From the NCBI GenBank assembly GCA_000697355.1, contig JNEN01001249.1, forward strand, positions 248,001 through 312,000: 64,000 nt of DNA. Direction: 5' to 3'. The position numbers were made by a program, and so were the translations under genes. The notes under the pieces were generated by a model. The model searched no databases, was not told the origin of the DNA, and was given only the letters and a program-made list of their open reading frames with translations. Position 1 is the stretch's first letter. Each line of letters starts with the position of its first letter. Below, piece after piece: positions 36,890-47,862 of this stretch. The stretch is from Syncephalastrum monosporum B8922. Lineage: Eukaryota > Mucoromycota > Mucoromycetes > Mucorales > Syncephalastraceae.

Positions 36890-38321
36890 ATGTCGACGTC
36901 GCAGAAGCTCGTTCAGTTTGGCAAACAGCACATCGCCCGTGGTATCGGCCGTAGCACCGAGCTCGTCATCGAGCGCGGTCAAGGTTCGTATATCTACACC
37001 GTCGAGGGCAAGAAATACCTCGACCTCACCACTGGTAAGTCATAGAAAGGAATCTATAAAAGACGCGTTCGGATAAACTCATAGGCACATAGGTATTGGT
37101 GTCACCAACACGGGCCATTGCCATCCCAAGGTCGTCAAGGCTGTGCAGGACCAGGCTGCGACGCTGACCCACGGTCAGGTCAACCTCTTCTTCCAGAAGC
37201 CCCTGCTGGATCTCGTTGAGCGTCTGAAGCCCAAGATGCCCAGCAAGGAGCTCGATACCTTCTTCTTCTGGAACAGTGGCTCCGAGGCTGTTGAGGCTGC
37301 TGTCAAGCTCGCCCGTCACGCCACCAAGCGCCAGAACATCATCGTGTTCCAGGGATCGTACCACGGCCGTACGTTCGGCACCATGGCGCTGACGACCTCC
37401 AAGACGATCTACAGCGCCGGTTACAACCCGCTCATGCCCGGTGTCCACGTTGCGCCCTTCCCGTACTACCAGCAGTGGGCCGCGTACCGCGCCGACCCTA
37501 CCCGCTTCACGCCGGAATGGTGCTCCGAGGAGGCCCTCCACCAGGTCGAGCTTCTGCTCAAGCAGCGCTCTGCGCCCGAGGACACCGCCGCCGTCCTGAT
37601 CGAGCCCGTCCAGGGCGAGGGTGGCTACGTCGCTCCCCCTGCCAGTAAGTGAAAAGGAAAAAAGACAACTGGGAAAATGGAGGCTAAAGAGAGCCGGTAC
37701 GTAGGTTTCCTCAAGGGTCTCCGCGCTCTGTGCGATAAGCACGGCATCCTGATGATCTGCGACGAGGTCCAGTCCGGCTTTGGCCGCACCGGCAAGTTCT
37801 TTGCCGTCGAGCACTTTGGCGTCACGCCCGATATCCTGGTCATGGCCAAGGGCATCGCGTCCGGCTACCCTCTCTCGGCCATCGTGTCGCGCAAGGAGAT
37901 CATGGACAAGCAGCCCCCAGGATCGATGGGTGGTACCTACTCTGGTAACGCCGTCGCCTGTGCCGCCGCCAAGGCCACCCTCGACGTCTTTGACGAGGAG
38001 AAGGTCATCGAGAACTGCAATGCCCGTTCCGAGGAGTTCTACTCTGCTTTCCGCGCCAAGCTGCCCGGCATGTTGCCCAAGGGCGTCTCCGTCGACATTC
38101 GCGGTCTGGGTCTCATGATCGGTATCGAGTTCCTCGGTGTGCCTGCCGGTTTCGCCAACCAGGTCGCCCAGGAGGCGTTCAAGCGTGATGCCCTCGTCTT
38201 GACCACCTCCATCTACGAGACCCTCCGTCTCATTCCCCCGCTCAACATCTCCAAGGAGGACACTGACCTTGCCATCCAGGTTGTCCTTGAGAGTGTTGCG
38301 GCCGCTGCCAAGACCCTCTAA
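36890..38321 (+). CDS. Class-III PLP aminotransferase (4-aminobutyrate aminotransferase-like)
   Basis: Three exons (36890-37034, 37093-37644, 37705-38321) give 437 residues. Motifs: DLTTGIGVTNTGHCHP near the N-terminus, FFFWNSGSEAVEAAVKLAR, FQGSYHGRTFGT, LIEPVQGEGGY, the cofactor aspartate in ICDEVQSGFGRTGKFF, and the PLP lysine in VMAKGIASGYPLSA. GGTYSGNAVACAAA and a C-terminal small domain complete it. No mitochondrial presequence is evident, unlike acetylornithine aminotransferase, so a cytosolic GABA-type enzyme is more likely. Substrate remains inferred. Codon use is strongly biased toward C-ending codons, suggesting high expression. The TATA box and A-rich Kozak region fit that. Confidence 0.9.
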
Positions 38322-38503
38322 ATGATCCACGCCATCATTTCTTCCCTGTTTGCTTTTTCTGCGTTTACCCCACCTTGTATCATCTTTTTCCTTGCCCATT
38401 TTTCTTTCCTGTATAATAAAAGCGTGTTGTAATAAAAAATCATTACAGTCAACTAATGTAAGGTTGCTTATGTTGTTAAAGTAAGAGAAAATATAGTAGC
38501 GTG

Positions 38504-38520
38504 GTGTGTGTGTGTGTGTG
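38504..38520. repeat. (GT)n microsatellite
   Basis: A short GT run lies between convergent genes. Confidence 0.8.
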
Positions 38521-38544
38521 TTATTCGGGTGTATGTATGTCTAT

Positions 38545-40120
38545 TTACATGCGGTGTAGAATATTATCCCGTTCGGCAGCCCAAATCGCGAGCATGTCAT
38601 CCTCCCATTCCTCCTTAGTCACGTGCTCACCAAGATAGGCGTCCGCCCGGAGCCGGTCCGGCACGTCGCCCCATCGCAAGTGCGACCAATCTTCCTCGTA
38701 TCGATTGACAGGCGAGGAATCATGAAGCCACAATCCGCTGCGTTTCTGCAGCGCCAGGGCCGGGTATCGTGCCTCGAGTTCGCCTGCGCGGGCCACGGTT
38801 TGCTCCACGTCCAGCGTGCGTGGTACACGGGTAATGAGTGAGTGTAATATATCCGCATCGGCCTTGAGAAGCTCGTCGCGCCTTAACAAGGTGATCTGAA
38901 GCTGCATGTGAGCGCATGTAGCCAAATGTATTTCGTGACATTTACCGCGCTCGAGACGTAGATGGGCATGAGGGGTGTGCTCGAGATGAACAAGTCAAAA
39001 AGACGTGCGACTTTGTCGAAGCATGCAATATCATGACTGAACCAGGTGAGGACCCAACTCAACGCGTAATAAGGCATGAGGTTGCATCTGGAATTAAAAA
39101 ATTACTACTTGCGCGCCTTTTTTTTTTCCTCGCTTTGGTTTGTTTGTTTGTTTACATACCTTTCAAGGTGCGCCGTCAGCTCGGGATCCTCGTATTGGAC
39201 AATGGAACTCATCAGGCGCAGCTGCTTGGATATTGGATCAAAGGAGTCGAGCATGCCATCTGTGTAACCATGGTCAAGGATAGATACAAACGAACGCTAT
39301 TCATGTGAGGCTAAGAGCATGAACCAAAGAAATAAACAAAAAAGGATATCTCAAAAAAAAGAGCGCGACGTTTTCGGCAGCAGGGATAGCGTCTTTCTTT
39401 CCGAGGACAAGCAGAAAGCAGCTGCAGATGTCATGAAACCCCTTCCAAGTCCACGTGAGCCGAGTCATCCTCCCTCTCTCCTGTCTTTTTGCCTTCTTTT
39501 GTCCTTACCTGATAGTACTTTAGTGTAGGGTTTCGCCAGAGCACCTCCACAATCATCTGGTGCAGTTCTTGTTGCATATGTGCCTTCAATATAGGAGACA
39601 CACCTGCCATCGTCTATGAGCTCGTTTTCATTTGTTCTTCTCTGTGAATACCTCTAGGATAATAATAGAGTGATCTTTCAACGTCCTTGGATATTTGGCT
39701 CGGATCTGCCAGATCCTTTTCTACAGCGTATTCATGTGGGTGACTCATTACGTGAATGGAGTGCGTTGTGCGTACCACTGCCTTTCTCATCGACGTAACA
39801 GCCGTGTTGGGTATGTAAAAGGACAGGCCTGGCATGCGTTGAATGAGCATACGCAGTGCAAGTTCTATTTTCCGTACCAAGCTAATCGTCGAAGGCGGTC
39901 GAGCATGAATCCGCCGGGAGCACGAGCCAAATTGCGGAGGGCGTCGAGATCCTTTCTGGCAATGGCCGCAAGGATTTGCTCCGCTCGGCGAGTACGTTGC
40001 CAGGAAGCGGCTGCGTGTATCAATAACGATAAGGTAGCGTATGAAAGGTGTTAATGCCAAAGCATCTGGTGCTTTTTTTGCATTCGTGTTACCGATGGAG
40101 CCCATCACACCGTCATGCAT
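38545..40120 (-). CDS. Rab GTPase-activating TBC-domain protein, Gyp8/TBC1D20-like
   Basis: Nine exons (40120-40093, 40010-39878, 39828-39776, 39720-39652, 39603-39509, 39441-39350, 39261-39160, 39087-38946, 38895-38545) give 354 residues. TBC motifs are in order: LDRLRRLAWPVLL, SKDVERSLYYYPRG, NPTLKYYQGFHDICSCFLLV, PAAENVALFFLRDGMLDSF, MPYYALSWVLTWFSHDI and VARLFDLFISSTPLMPIYVS. The catalytic Arg finger is the first R in SKDVERSLYYYP (the family's IxxDxxR motif), and the Gln finger is in YYQG. This order and the wording fit the TBC1D20/Gyp8 subfamily, which acts on Rab1/Ypt1-type GTPases at the ER-Golgi step. A C-terminal membrane anchor is not seen. The sixth intron is AT-AC type (see separate entry). 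The start could be 40120 or an in-frame ATG five codons on. Confidence 0.88.
39262..39349 (-). other. U12-type AT-AC intron in the TBC-domain gene
   Basis: On the minus strand the exon ends TTG AG and the intron begins ATATCCTTTTTTG, a perfect U12 5' splice site. It ends TCCTTGACC ATGGTTACAC, where TCCTTGAC matches the U12 branch consensus TCCTTRAC with the branch A 12 nt before the 3' end. Removing the 88 bp restores the family sequence ALFFLRDGMLDSF in frame. No GT-AG alternative gives that frame: using the nearby CAG acceptor would shift it. Confidence 0.92.
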
Positions 40121-41919
40121 AAAGATGGAGTACACAATAAAAGGGCGACAAAAGGAAATCAAAGCGGCACGGGTAGCATAGGTGAAGATTGAACAGCCAA
40201 TGAAAAGCTCGAATTATTGACGATGTTTGTCCAACAGTGCTGCTGCCTGGATAGTAAAAGATTCTGCTTTTGTATCCGCATTAATATCATACTAGGTATA
40301 AAGCTAAAACATGCACGTTGCCAAGGAAAATGATAAAGTATGATGAACTTTGAAAGTTTTACTTTTCGATGGTAATCACATCTACTAAGAAGGCCCATAG
40401 CGTAGCTTCCGAATGCAATGTTCCAAGTTAAGGCAAGTATAGGACCATTTGAAAGTGAGCAAATAATAAAGACATATTGGGTTTGGACGAACTGAACCCG
40501 GCATTTCTTTGTCTTGTTCGACAAAAGCGGGGCCGTACAACAGTCTATCAATGAAATAGATACAGCGCTTAATGGGACGCCTTTAGCTGAGCTAGCAAAT
40601 ATAGCCGGTAACATACGGAGCCATGCGACGAGAAGAGTCACTTCTTAATGTTTACTCCATTGCGTCCCATTAAAGAGCCTTCAGGAACAGTAACGCGGAC
40701 CATTATACATGCCGACATTCAATAGCATGTTTCGATGGGATGAGAAAGAACTTGATGTGGCTGCATCTTCTAGATAGAAAGCGACGTATCATCAGACACA
40801 CATCCGAGCTTTAAAAGGAATGACAACATCAGCAGCATGCATTAGGTGATAAGAGACGAAAGTCATCGATGAATAAGCGCAGATAACGGGGTATTCGGAT
40901 GGAAACAGTGCCGCGCGACATGCACCCATCCGAATTCTGTAAAAGTACCTTGTCGCGTGACCAGCTTTCGGGCTGGCGTCACTCGGTTTTCAGGAGAACC
41001 AGCCATGCTCTCGGCCCGTCCCAACCGTCCGCAGGCCCCCCTTCAATCTCGCCAATTGTTGGATCCAGAGCTAATGCCAATAAAAGTCTATGTTTCATTC
41101 TTGGAGGACATTAATTCACTTCGCGTCTACACAATCATAAGTGCTTCAGAGGGAAGAAGGTGCACAGTGTATTTACGCAGATCGGTGATGCATTCCATGC
41201 CCTTCGCGGACAATGACTTTCTGGGTCGTCAGCTTCGTTGGCCAAGCTCAGAATGACCGATGAACGTGGTTGATGTAATCATTTCATAAAAGGAAGAAGA
41301 GCTTTAGGTAATGGGAGAGAAAAAACGCAAAGGTTATTTAGAAAAGCCGAGGAGTCCCCAAACGGTAAAGGCCAGAGACGCCTTCAATGAAACTGAGCCG
41401 ATCCACCGCGCGCGGGCCCGCAACCAATGAATTTCTGCTGTTTGACTCACTTCGGGCAATGGAAAACCGACCCGACTGCCGGCCACGGATGACTCAGTCC
41501 TATCACTTTTGTCTCATCTGGATCACCCGGGCGGCGGCGGCGGCGATGGTGGTGGTGGTGCTGGTCATTCCTACAGCCACGCCGCCGCGTATCCTCTTTG
41601 AGCCACCGCACATAAGACATATGTAATCGTATAGCACATTAGTGGATTTTGGGGTTGAGTTAATCTTGGCAAGGTGTGAATGTGGCAAGCACGCTGTGTG
41701 CCACGTTTGGGAACCCAAATAGAAATTTTTAGTATCAGGCTGCTCCATTGTCTTGAAAATGAATCAGCGCCCGCCTGTCACCATGGTGACAACCCTCCAA
41801 ATACGGCAAGCCAATGACACGCAAGCCGAACGGACGCTCGCTCGCTTATAAATTGGGAGCCCCTTCCTCGCATAACAGAAAAAAAATAATTTACTTTTTC
41901 TCTTCTTTACTTTTCCCCA
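40121..41919. other. 1.8-kb stretch with coding-like shreds but no supported gene
   Basis: Most frames are short. A plus-strand stretch at about 40507-40648 and another at about 41050-41256 read like protein (for example PIKVYVSFLEDINSLRV) but have no start, splice partner or known domain. The last 100 bases hold the promoter of the C2H2 gene. Confidence 0.45.
41847..41853 (+). promoter_or_regulatory. TATA box of C2H2 gene
   Basis: TATAAAT lies 67 bp before the start codon. Confidence 0.5.
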
Positions 41920-42972
41920 ATGAACTACGAGGAGCCACAGCAGCAAGAGCAACAGCCTCTTTTTTATTCGCCTCTGCCGTTTCTTTCGCCTGATGTGGCC
42001 ACCGCCTCGCTGAGCGGCTCACCCGCACTCAATACGCCTGCAGCGTCGACCGCTAATGGCATGTATCCGTCGCCTGTCCAGCACACCAACACAAACACTG
42101 CTCTCAATCAAGTGAGCTGGCAGATGCACAAGAATGATTTTGATCTGCTTATGGACCCGGCCCTCTACTTTGACGGTAATCCTATCTCTGTCCTTCTTGA
42201 CAAGAGCCGCGCTGTGCCTGAGGCCACGACGTACCCACACGAGCAAGTCTTTAACGTCGATTCTCTCAAGGCACATTATCACCAGCCTCTCGACTTTGCC
42301 TACACTCCCGAGACGACCATGGACGGCCCTGCCTCTGTGAGCATGCAGGACAGCCCGGCGATCCAGATCCCAGCCAGCGATGATACACCGATGATTCCGC
42401 AGCATCAGCAGCTGACATTTTATGGCGGCGGCGGCGGCGTTGAGTACGACAATGCACACACCATCCAAACACCTTATCTCGAGGAGCATCACTTCTCTTC
42501 GACAGGCAACTCTTATCATCATGACAACTACGCCCAAAACCACGACACATCCAGCCTTTTTCCACCGTTGCCAAGCGATGAGGTTGAGTTCCAGGAAGAA
42601 CGACCCGTACAAGGCGAGGTGAAGGAAGAAGAGGCACAGGATGAGCAAGAAGAAAAAGAAGAAGTTGTCCAAGAGACTCGGCATGCCAAGAAGCCAAGGC
42701 GCAAGGCACCCAAATTCCATCCTTGCCCAGAGTGCCACCGCACCTTCGATCGCAAGTACAACATGACCACCCATCTTCGCACGCATGACAAGGCTCGCAA
42801 GAAGCCATTCCAGTGCCGCGTGGGCTGCAAGAAGTCGTTTGATCGCAAACACGATCGCGAGCGCCACGAAGCGTCTGTCCACCGCCAGGAGCGTCTTTAT
42901 ACGTGTGGACAGTGCCGTGCTTCGTTTGCACGCCGTGATGCCCTCCACAAACATACAGATATGTGCTGCTAA
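41920..42972 (+). CDS. C2H2 zinc-finger transcription factor
   Basis: An intronless frame gives 350 residues. The first 240 are low complexity (Gln, Pro, Ser, His; then an acidic run EEEAQDEQEEKEE). Three C2H2 fingers close the protein: FHPCPECHRTFDRKYNMTTH, FQCRVGCKKSFDRKHDRERH and YTCGQCRASFARRDALHKH. A basic segment KKPRRKAPK before the first finger is a likely nuclear signal. Finger helices RKYNMTTHLR, RKHDRERHEA and RRDALHKH suggest DNA binding in the Egr/Msn-like style, but targets cannot be named. The compact TATA-driven promoter suggests regulated expression. Confidence 0.9.
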   Translation: MNYEEPQQQEQQPLFYSPLPFLSPDVATASLSGSPALNTPAASTANGMYPSPVQHTNTNTALNQVSWQMHKNDFDLLMDPALYFDGNPISVLLDKSRAVPEATTYPHEQVFNVDSLKAHYHQPLDFAYTPETTMDGPASVSMQDSPAIQIPASDDTPMIPQHQQLTFYGGGGGVEYDNAHTIQTPYLEEHHFSSTGNSYHHDNYAQNHDTSSLFPPLPSDEVEFQEERPVQGEVKEEEAQDEQEEKEEVVQETRHAKKPRRKAPKFHPCPECHRTFDRKYNMTTHLRTHDKARKKPFQCRVGCKKSFDRKHDRERHEASVHRQERLYTCGQCRASFARRDALHKHTDMCC

Positions 42973-44151
42973 GCCAATCCCACTTATGCCAATCCATACC
43001 CCTCTCCTCTCTCTCTCTCTCTCCCCATTCTGTCGTATCATTTTCATTATCTCCATTGCGTTTTTACCTTTGTTGTCTGTATATATCCCCAAAAATTCAT
43101 TATCGCATTCTCACACCCTTTTCCTTCATGCTCTCTTCTGTCTTTTTTATGTCATTCCCCTATCTTTTTGCATACTGTAATCCTTATAATCAAAGTAAAA
43201 GAATACTATCTTTTTTTTTCTCCCACTATGCCAAAGAAAAAAACAATCACTGGATCGAATTTATGTAGTGTAGTGATAGAGTCATATCATTTAAAAGGTG
43301 CTGCTTGCGCGAGGGCAGGTGGGGGTAACGCCAAGAAGAGACAACACCCGTGAGCCTGACTTGGCAGTCTTTGAGTCACCTTACCAAGGTTCGGCGTGCG
43401 CATGCCAGAAACCTTATGCGGGGAAGAGGGGAAGCACAAAACGCTCAAATCATGTGTGTGATCAGCTCGATAAGATTTATAATACACGTAGGTCGCTACC
43501 TATGCAGCAGCCATTGCTATTCACTATAAAGTTTGCATGCATTCATTGCTTATTTTTCTCCTATGGAAAAGTTTATATACACTATGGCTGGGGCACTTCT
43601 GCATCTAAAAGGTGTCTTACATGTTTGAAGTTGGGGTATCTGAGCTGGACAGAGACACCCCCAATGACGGCTCAGCGGGAAGGTAATAGATCGTCTGCAT
43701 AAAGAAAGTGATGGAAATTTACGGAAAACTTCCTTTCCTGCTGCAATTACTCATCCCGGGAGTAGGCAAATATTTTAAACAACGTGGTCCGTGCCCCATC
43801 GGCTCCTGTCGTGCCTGGATGAGTAATCACAGCTCATTCGTCAGTTCACGTGTGCACTGCTCAGCTACCAGTGAGCAAAAAGATCACGGCGGTTACGCCA
43901 TCCAATCCTGTACCCTCGTTGTTATACCGATCGGGTCTCATGATCGTCGATTGCCGTCGAGCTTGGTTATTAATAATTATCTGATCTGCAAAGCTTATTG
44001 GCAAACAGGGCAATCTGCAAATTATTCGTTGCGTGTCAATTTTTTTTTATTTCAAAGCAATGTATCGTCAATTTTATTGGGCAATGCGTTTATCATGTAA
44101 AACTGTAACTGTGTAAAGATCAAAAGTTCGAGAGAGAAAGAAAAATCGAGA
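42973..44151. other. Convergent intergenic stretch
   Basis: CT-rich 3' flank of the C2H2 gene, then AT-rich DNA to the FEN1 stop. A 130-codon plus frame at 43708-44100 and one at 43298-43702 have no domain similarity. Nothing supported. Confidence 0.5.
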
Positions 44152-45712
44152 CTATTTCTTTTTGCCGCCACGTGTGGACTTTTTGGCCTTGGTGTCCTTC
44201 TTGTCCTAAAGAGGTCCGTTAAAATACGAGCCTACTCGAAAAAAAATAAAGGTCTCTACTTACATCCACCTTTCTTCGCTTTGGCGCCGTAGCGGGATCA
44301 GCGGCCTTGAAAAAGTCGCTCATGCGGCTCTGTGTTGCAGCCTTGAGGTTCTTGGTCAATTTTTCGGCCGATTTACGGATACGGTCCTCGCTAGATAAAA
44401 GTTGAATGTCAGAGTCTCCAATTTTTCCCCTTTTCATGCAAAAAAAAAAGTCTTACTTGAAGCCTTTTTCCCGCACCATATAATCAACGAGATTCTCCAC
44501 GTCGGGTGCATCCCACTTGAGCTATAATGATATGTGAGCGGTTACTTCTTTCCATCCTCGTATCCAGGCGGCTTACGTCGATTTGGCTGCCCGGTTGCAC
44601 GTCTGGCTTGAGGAATAACTCGCGTGCGTCCTGGAAGGGCCAATTCTCGGGCACGTTCGCCTTGAGCTTTTCAGGCAAGTTTTCGAGGATTTTTTCAATG
44701 GACTTGTGCTCCTTCATCATGGAGAAGGCGCGTGTGGGACCCACACCCTTGATGCTTTCGACATAATCACATCCGAGCAGGATACACAGATCCACAAACT
44801 GTGTCGGATTTTGTTCATCAGTCTTTCCTCTGTTCTCCCACATTTTCCTGCATTTTCAGTTTGTACCTGTTCATAGGGCATATCCAGACCGGTGAGCGCC
44901 TTTTCCAGGTTCACTTCGTCAATGGGCATCTTGCGCGCTTCGGAGAAGGTCAAATGGCGTAACAGAGTAGGGGAGCGGAAGGTCAAGGTATCCATGTCTT
45001 CCGAGGCAGCAGCATACACCTTGCCGGTACGGGCGAGTTCGGCACATTGAGCTTCGGCTTCGCAGGGCGCTTCGACGTAGGGTATGCCCATCAGCTTCAG
45101 GAGCTTCTTGCACTCGTCGTTGTGTTCTTGCGTGACCCGCACCGTGCGTTTCGTGAAACGTGCCACCTCCTCCGCAGTACCTAACCATACATCTGTCAGT
45201 AACAGAGGTGGCGCTCACGAGGCTGTGTCTGGCCGTACCCGTCTCGTTGGCCTCTTCGAGACTCGCCTTGGCTTCATCTTTGCGCGCTTTTCGCTTTGCA
45301 AGCTGGAGTGAAAGAAGCGTGTCAGGAAAAGAAGAGACATGGCAAAATTTTCGCGTACCTCGCCTGATTTGAGTGTCGGCGGTTTGCCGTCAAAGACATA
45401 GACAGGCTTTATGCCATTGTCGACCATGCGCACAGTTCGGTAGAACATGCCCATCAAATGACTGGCGCAGTCGAGATCGGTATGTGTGAGCACCCCTTGA
45501 TAGGATAACGATTGACTGATCTACCTTGTTGTTTCGCCTTGTTCGTTTGTGAGCATTTGGCCGTCTTGTTGTCTTACTGCGATCATGAACTGGTAAATGC
45601 TCATGGAAGCGTCGATAGCTACCTTTCGGCCAAAGTAATTGCTGATCTCATAGCTCCTGATAGCGTCTGGCGCGTGTTCAGCGATCAACTTGGTGAGGCC
45701 GTGAATACCCAT
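44152..45712 (-). CDS. RAD27: Flap endonuclease 1
   Basis: Structure-specific nuclease that removes 5' flaps in Okazaki-fragment maturation and long-patch repair. Eight exons (45712-45525, 45461-45359, 45302-45239, 45180-44867, 44798-44577, 44521-44457, 44390-44264, 44205-44152) give 378 residues. [15 protein letters not shown] starts with the glycine needed after Met removal. Metal ligands lie in [44 protein letters not shown], and [16 protein letters not shown] (the last also holds the helix-hairpin-helix). The C-terminal PIP box QSRMSDFF should bind PCNA, and the last exon codes a basic tail ([10 protein letters not shown]). Length equals human and yeast FEN1. The gene name follows yeast usage. 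Confidence 0.96.
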
Positions 45713-46716
45713 GGTGAGTGTCAAAAAGTGGTAGAGAAAAAAGAAATGTAACCCAAAGGCGCGTCTTGAATGCAGGAAATTACTGTAATTACGCGAACTT
45801 TACACATTTTTATACAGTGTCTGGGTCATAGGATGCATTTCTGGTGAAACAGGTATCACTTTCATCACTGTGTATATGATTAGATGTATATATATACATA
45901 TATATCACATGGTATCATCATGATAAAGTGTTTTGAATAATCAGTCCTGGTCTACGCGACACAGTCTAACAAATGAAACTCGCCAGAAATACACTATGGC
46001 TCTTTATTCCTCTTTTCTAAGTTATACGCTCTCCTTTTTAAAAACGTTCATAACATGGGAAATAAACACTGAGTCAACACACAATGTACGCACAGCTTCA
46101 TAGTGCCCTGCTTATATCTTTGTCCCATAATGGCCGACTCTATATGACTACTCTAACCATGATCCTTTCTTCTCACCCTCCAAGGAGGTCCATACGATCA
46201 TTCTACGATATGCGATGACTAGATTTGTTTGATCCATCCATTGATACTCTCTTTTGCGACTGGCTACGCTTCCTCTCTCATGCTTGTCCTATGTGACAAA
46301 TGCAGATACCTACAAACCCATCGTATCGATTAGGTGCACTCCCATGTGAGATTGAAGCTCGTATTTTACGTGGAATGATAAATGGCTGTCAAGTAGCTTC
46401 AATCCGGCTCTTATCCTGTATCCGCATGTATTTAGACGTCTCCTTTATTTCAATGATGGCCCGCCCTCCTTGAAGCGTACTCCATAATGAAAATGCAGGA
46501 TGATCTCTTGCGCCGATGGCCATGTCCGAACGCAATACAAAGGCGCTGTCCGATCCTTTATTATTTATTTTCTTTTTGAGGCGATGGGCACTCAGTTCTC
46601 GACGGACAATGCTGAATTCTAGTTTCCCTTGTTCTTAAACTTGCTATAAATCAAAAAGGTCGACCATTCCTGCCAAGATAAAAACAGACACTGCCCTCGC
46701 CTATTCACTTTGTACC
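45713..46716. other. Intergenic, promoter of HMG gene
   Basis: AT-rich with a TATATATA run near 45888-45906. No gene seen. Confidence 0.55.
46645..46651 (+). promoter_or_regulatory. TATA box of HMG-box gene
   Basis: TATAAAT lies 66 bp before the start codon, the same spacing as in the C2H2 gene. Confidence 0.5.
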
Positions 46717-47433
46717 ATGACCACCCCCGACCGCCCGTCACGCCCTTTAAACTGCTTCATGATCTACCGTCTGGAGAAGCAAAAGGAAGTCGCAGCCGCG
46801 CACCCCGGTCTGCGTGTTGGTCAAATATCCTGCCTTCTCGCTTCGCGGTGGTATCAGCTCTCCGAGGCCGATAAAGAGCCGTACCGTCAAATCGCCGAGA
46901 GAAACAAACGGGAATATGCCAAACGGTACCCGAAATACAAGTACAAACCACGCAAGACCGCAAGGCCACGCAAGTATGGCAAAACGACGGCACTCGAGGA
47001 CATCAGGCGGTACTTCCCGCGGCTGACTTTGCGCTCCATTGAAAAGTCGGCACCCGCCACCGCACCGTCTCTACCGACCTCGGTCCCACCGCCTGCTACG
47101 AGCAACATCGAGCCCGAGGACGCCATGGTGGCTATCAAAGCGGAACCCAAAGACGAGGAGCACGACTTTGAAAGCCTCCTCTGCGTGCGGCCCTGCTCCA
47201 TGCCCAGGCCGATCTGCGCTGTGTGCACCCAGTCAGTTGCTTTGTTGTGTCACCAGCCTCCTGTGCCGCTTGCCATGTATTCATGCAGCCATCAGCCACC
47301 TGTGAGCCGGTCCCAAGGCACCGTCCTTCTGCTGCCGCCCATTGTCGTCAAAAGTTCACCGCATCCGTACCAATTGCATGGCGCGCAACCCAGAGTTAGT
47401 AACCAACATATTACCCAAACATTTACACTATGA
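46717..47433 (+). CDS. HMG-box (MATA-HMG type) DNA-binding protein
   Basis: An intronless frame gives 238 residues. The HMG box spans about residues 6-80: RPLNCFMIYRLEKQKEVAA, QISCLLASRWYQLSEADK, PYRQIAERNKREYAKRYP and YKYKPRK. The core order is that of sequence-specific fungal HMG proteins of the MATA-HMG group, which include mating regulators. After the box comes Pro/Ser/Thr-rich sequence and a Cys/His-rich tail with no clear zinc pattern. The neighbours are FEN1 and a tandem-PH gene, not the transporter and RNA helicase that flank sexM/sexP in Mucorales, so this is probably not the sex-locus gene. Confidence 0.85.
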   Translation: MTTPDRPSRPLNCFMIYRLEKQKEVAAAHPGLRVGQISCLLASRWYQLSEADKEPYRQIAERNKREYAKRYPKYKYKPRKTARPRKYGKTTALEDIRRYFPRLTLRSIEKSAPATAPSLPTSVPPPATSNIEPEDAMVAIKAEPKDEEHDFESLLCVRPCSMPRPICAVCTQSVALLCHQPPVPLAMYSCSHQPPVSRSQGTVLLLPPIVVKSSPHPYQLHGAQPRVSNQHITQTFTL

Positions 47434-47862
47434 AAGCGGTTGTACGTATCCGTATATAGCCATTGATTTCACGTTTTCGTTGGCATCACCCTGAATACAA
47501 TTGCTCATTCTATCCTTTCTGTCCCTTCTTCAAGTCGGGAATATACGGACAGGGTTCAGTTTAAATACGACATTTGCATTGGATCCATTTTGTATGTACG
47601 ACGGTGGCTCGCATGATATATATATAAAGACCTGAAAAACGCGCTATGCAGTGTGGAAGTAGTGGCCGCCAATAATAGACATGTGTGGGCGGGTGTATAT
47701 ATATATTATGTAAGTAGTTTCAAGAGAGCGAAAAAGCGAGAGAAAGGTACTAACTAGGCAGAGAAAAAGTTATAGGGAGAAGGGGTGGTATCGTTATTAC
47801 GGGGGGCAGGGGGCGGGTGGGATAAAGTGTAGTATTTTTTTTTTTCCTTTAAAAAACGATTT
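47434..47862. other. Convergent 3' flanks
   Basis: AT-rich with TATATATA runs at about 47617-47625 and 47696-47705. No gene seen. Confidence 0.6.

Noticed and set aside
37026..38399. A 457-codon minus-strand frame opposite the class-III aminotransferase
   Set aside because: It is a shadow caused by C-biased codon use; it also crosses the introns of the sense gene.
39262..39349. Reading the AT-AC intron as an ordinary GT-AG intron
   Set aside because: The only nearby AG acceptor puts the downstream exon out of frame, and the exon end has no GT donor.
42019..43092. A 357-codon minus-strand frame opposite the C2H2 gene
   Set aside because: Shadow; contains low-complexity leucine/valine runs but no known domain.
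46717..47433. This window as the mucoralean sex locus
   Set aside because: The expected triose-phosphate transporter and RNA helicase neighbours are absent.
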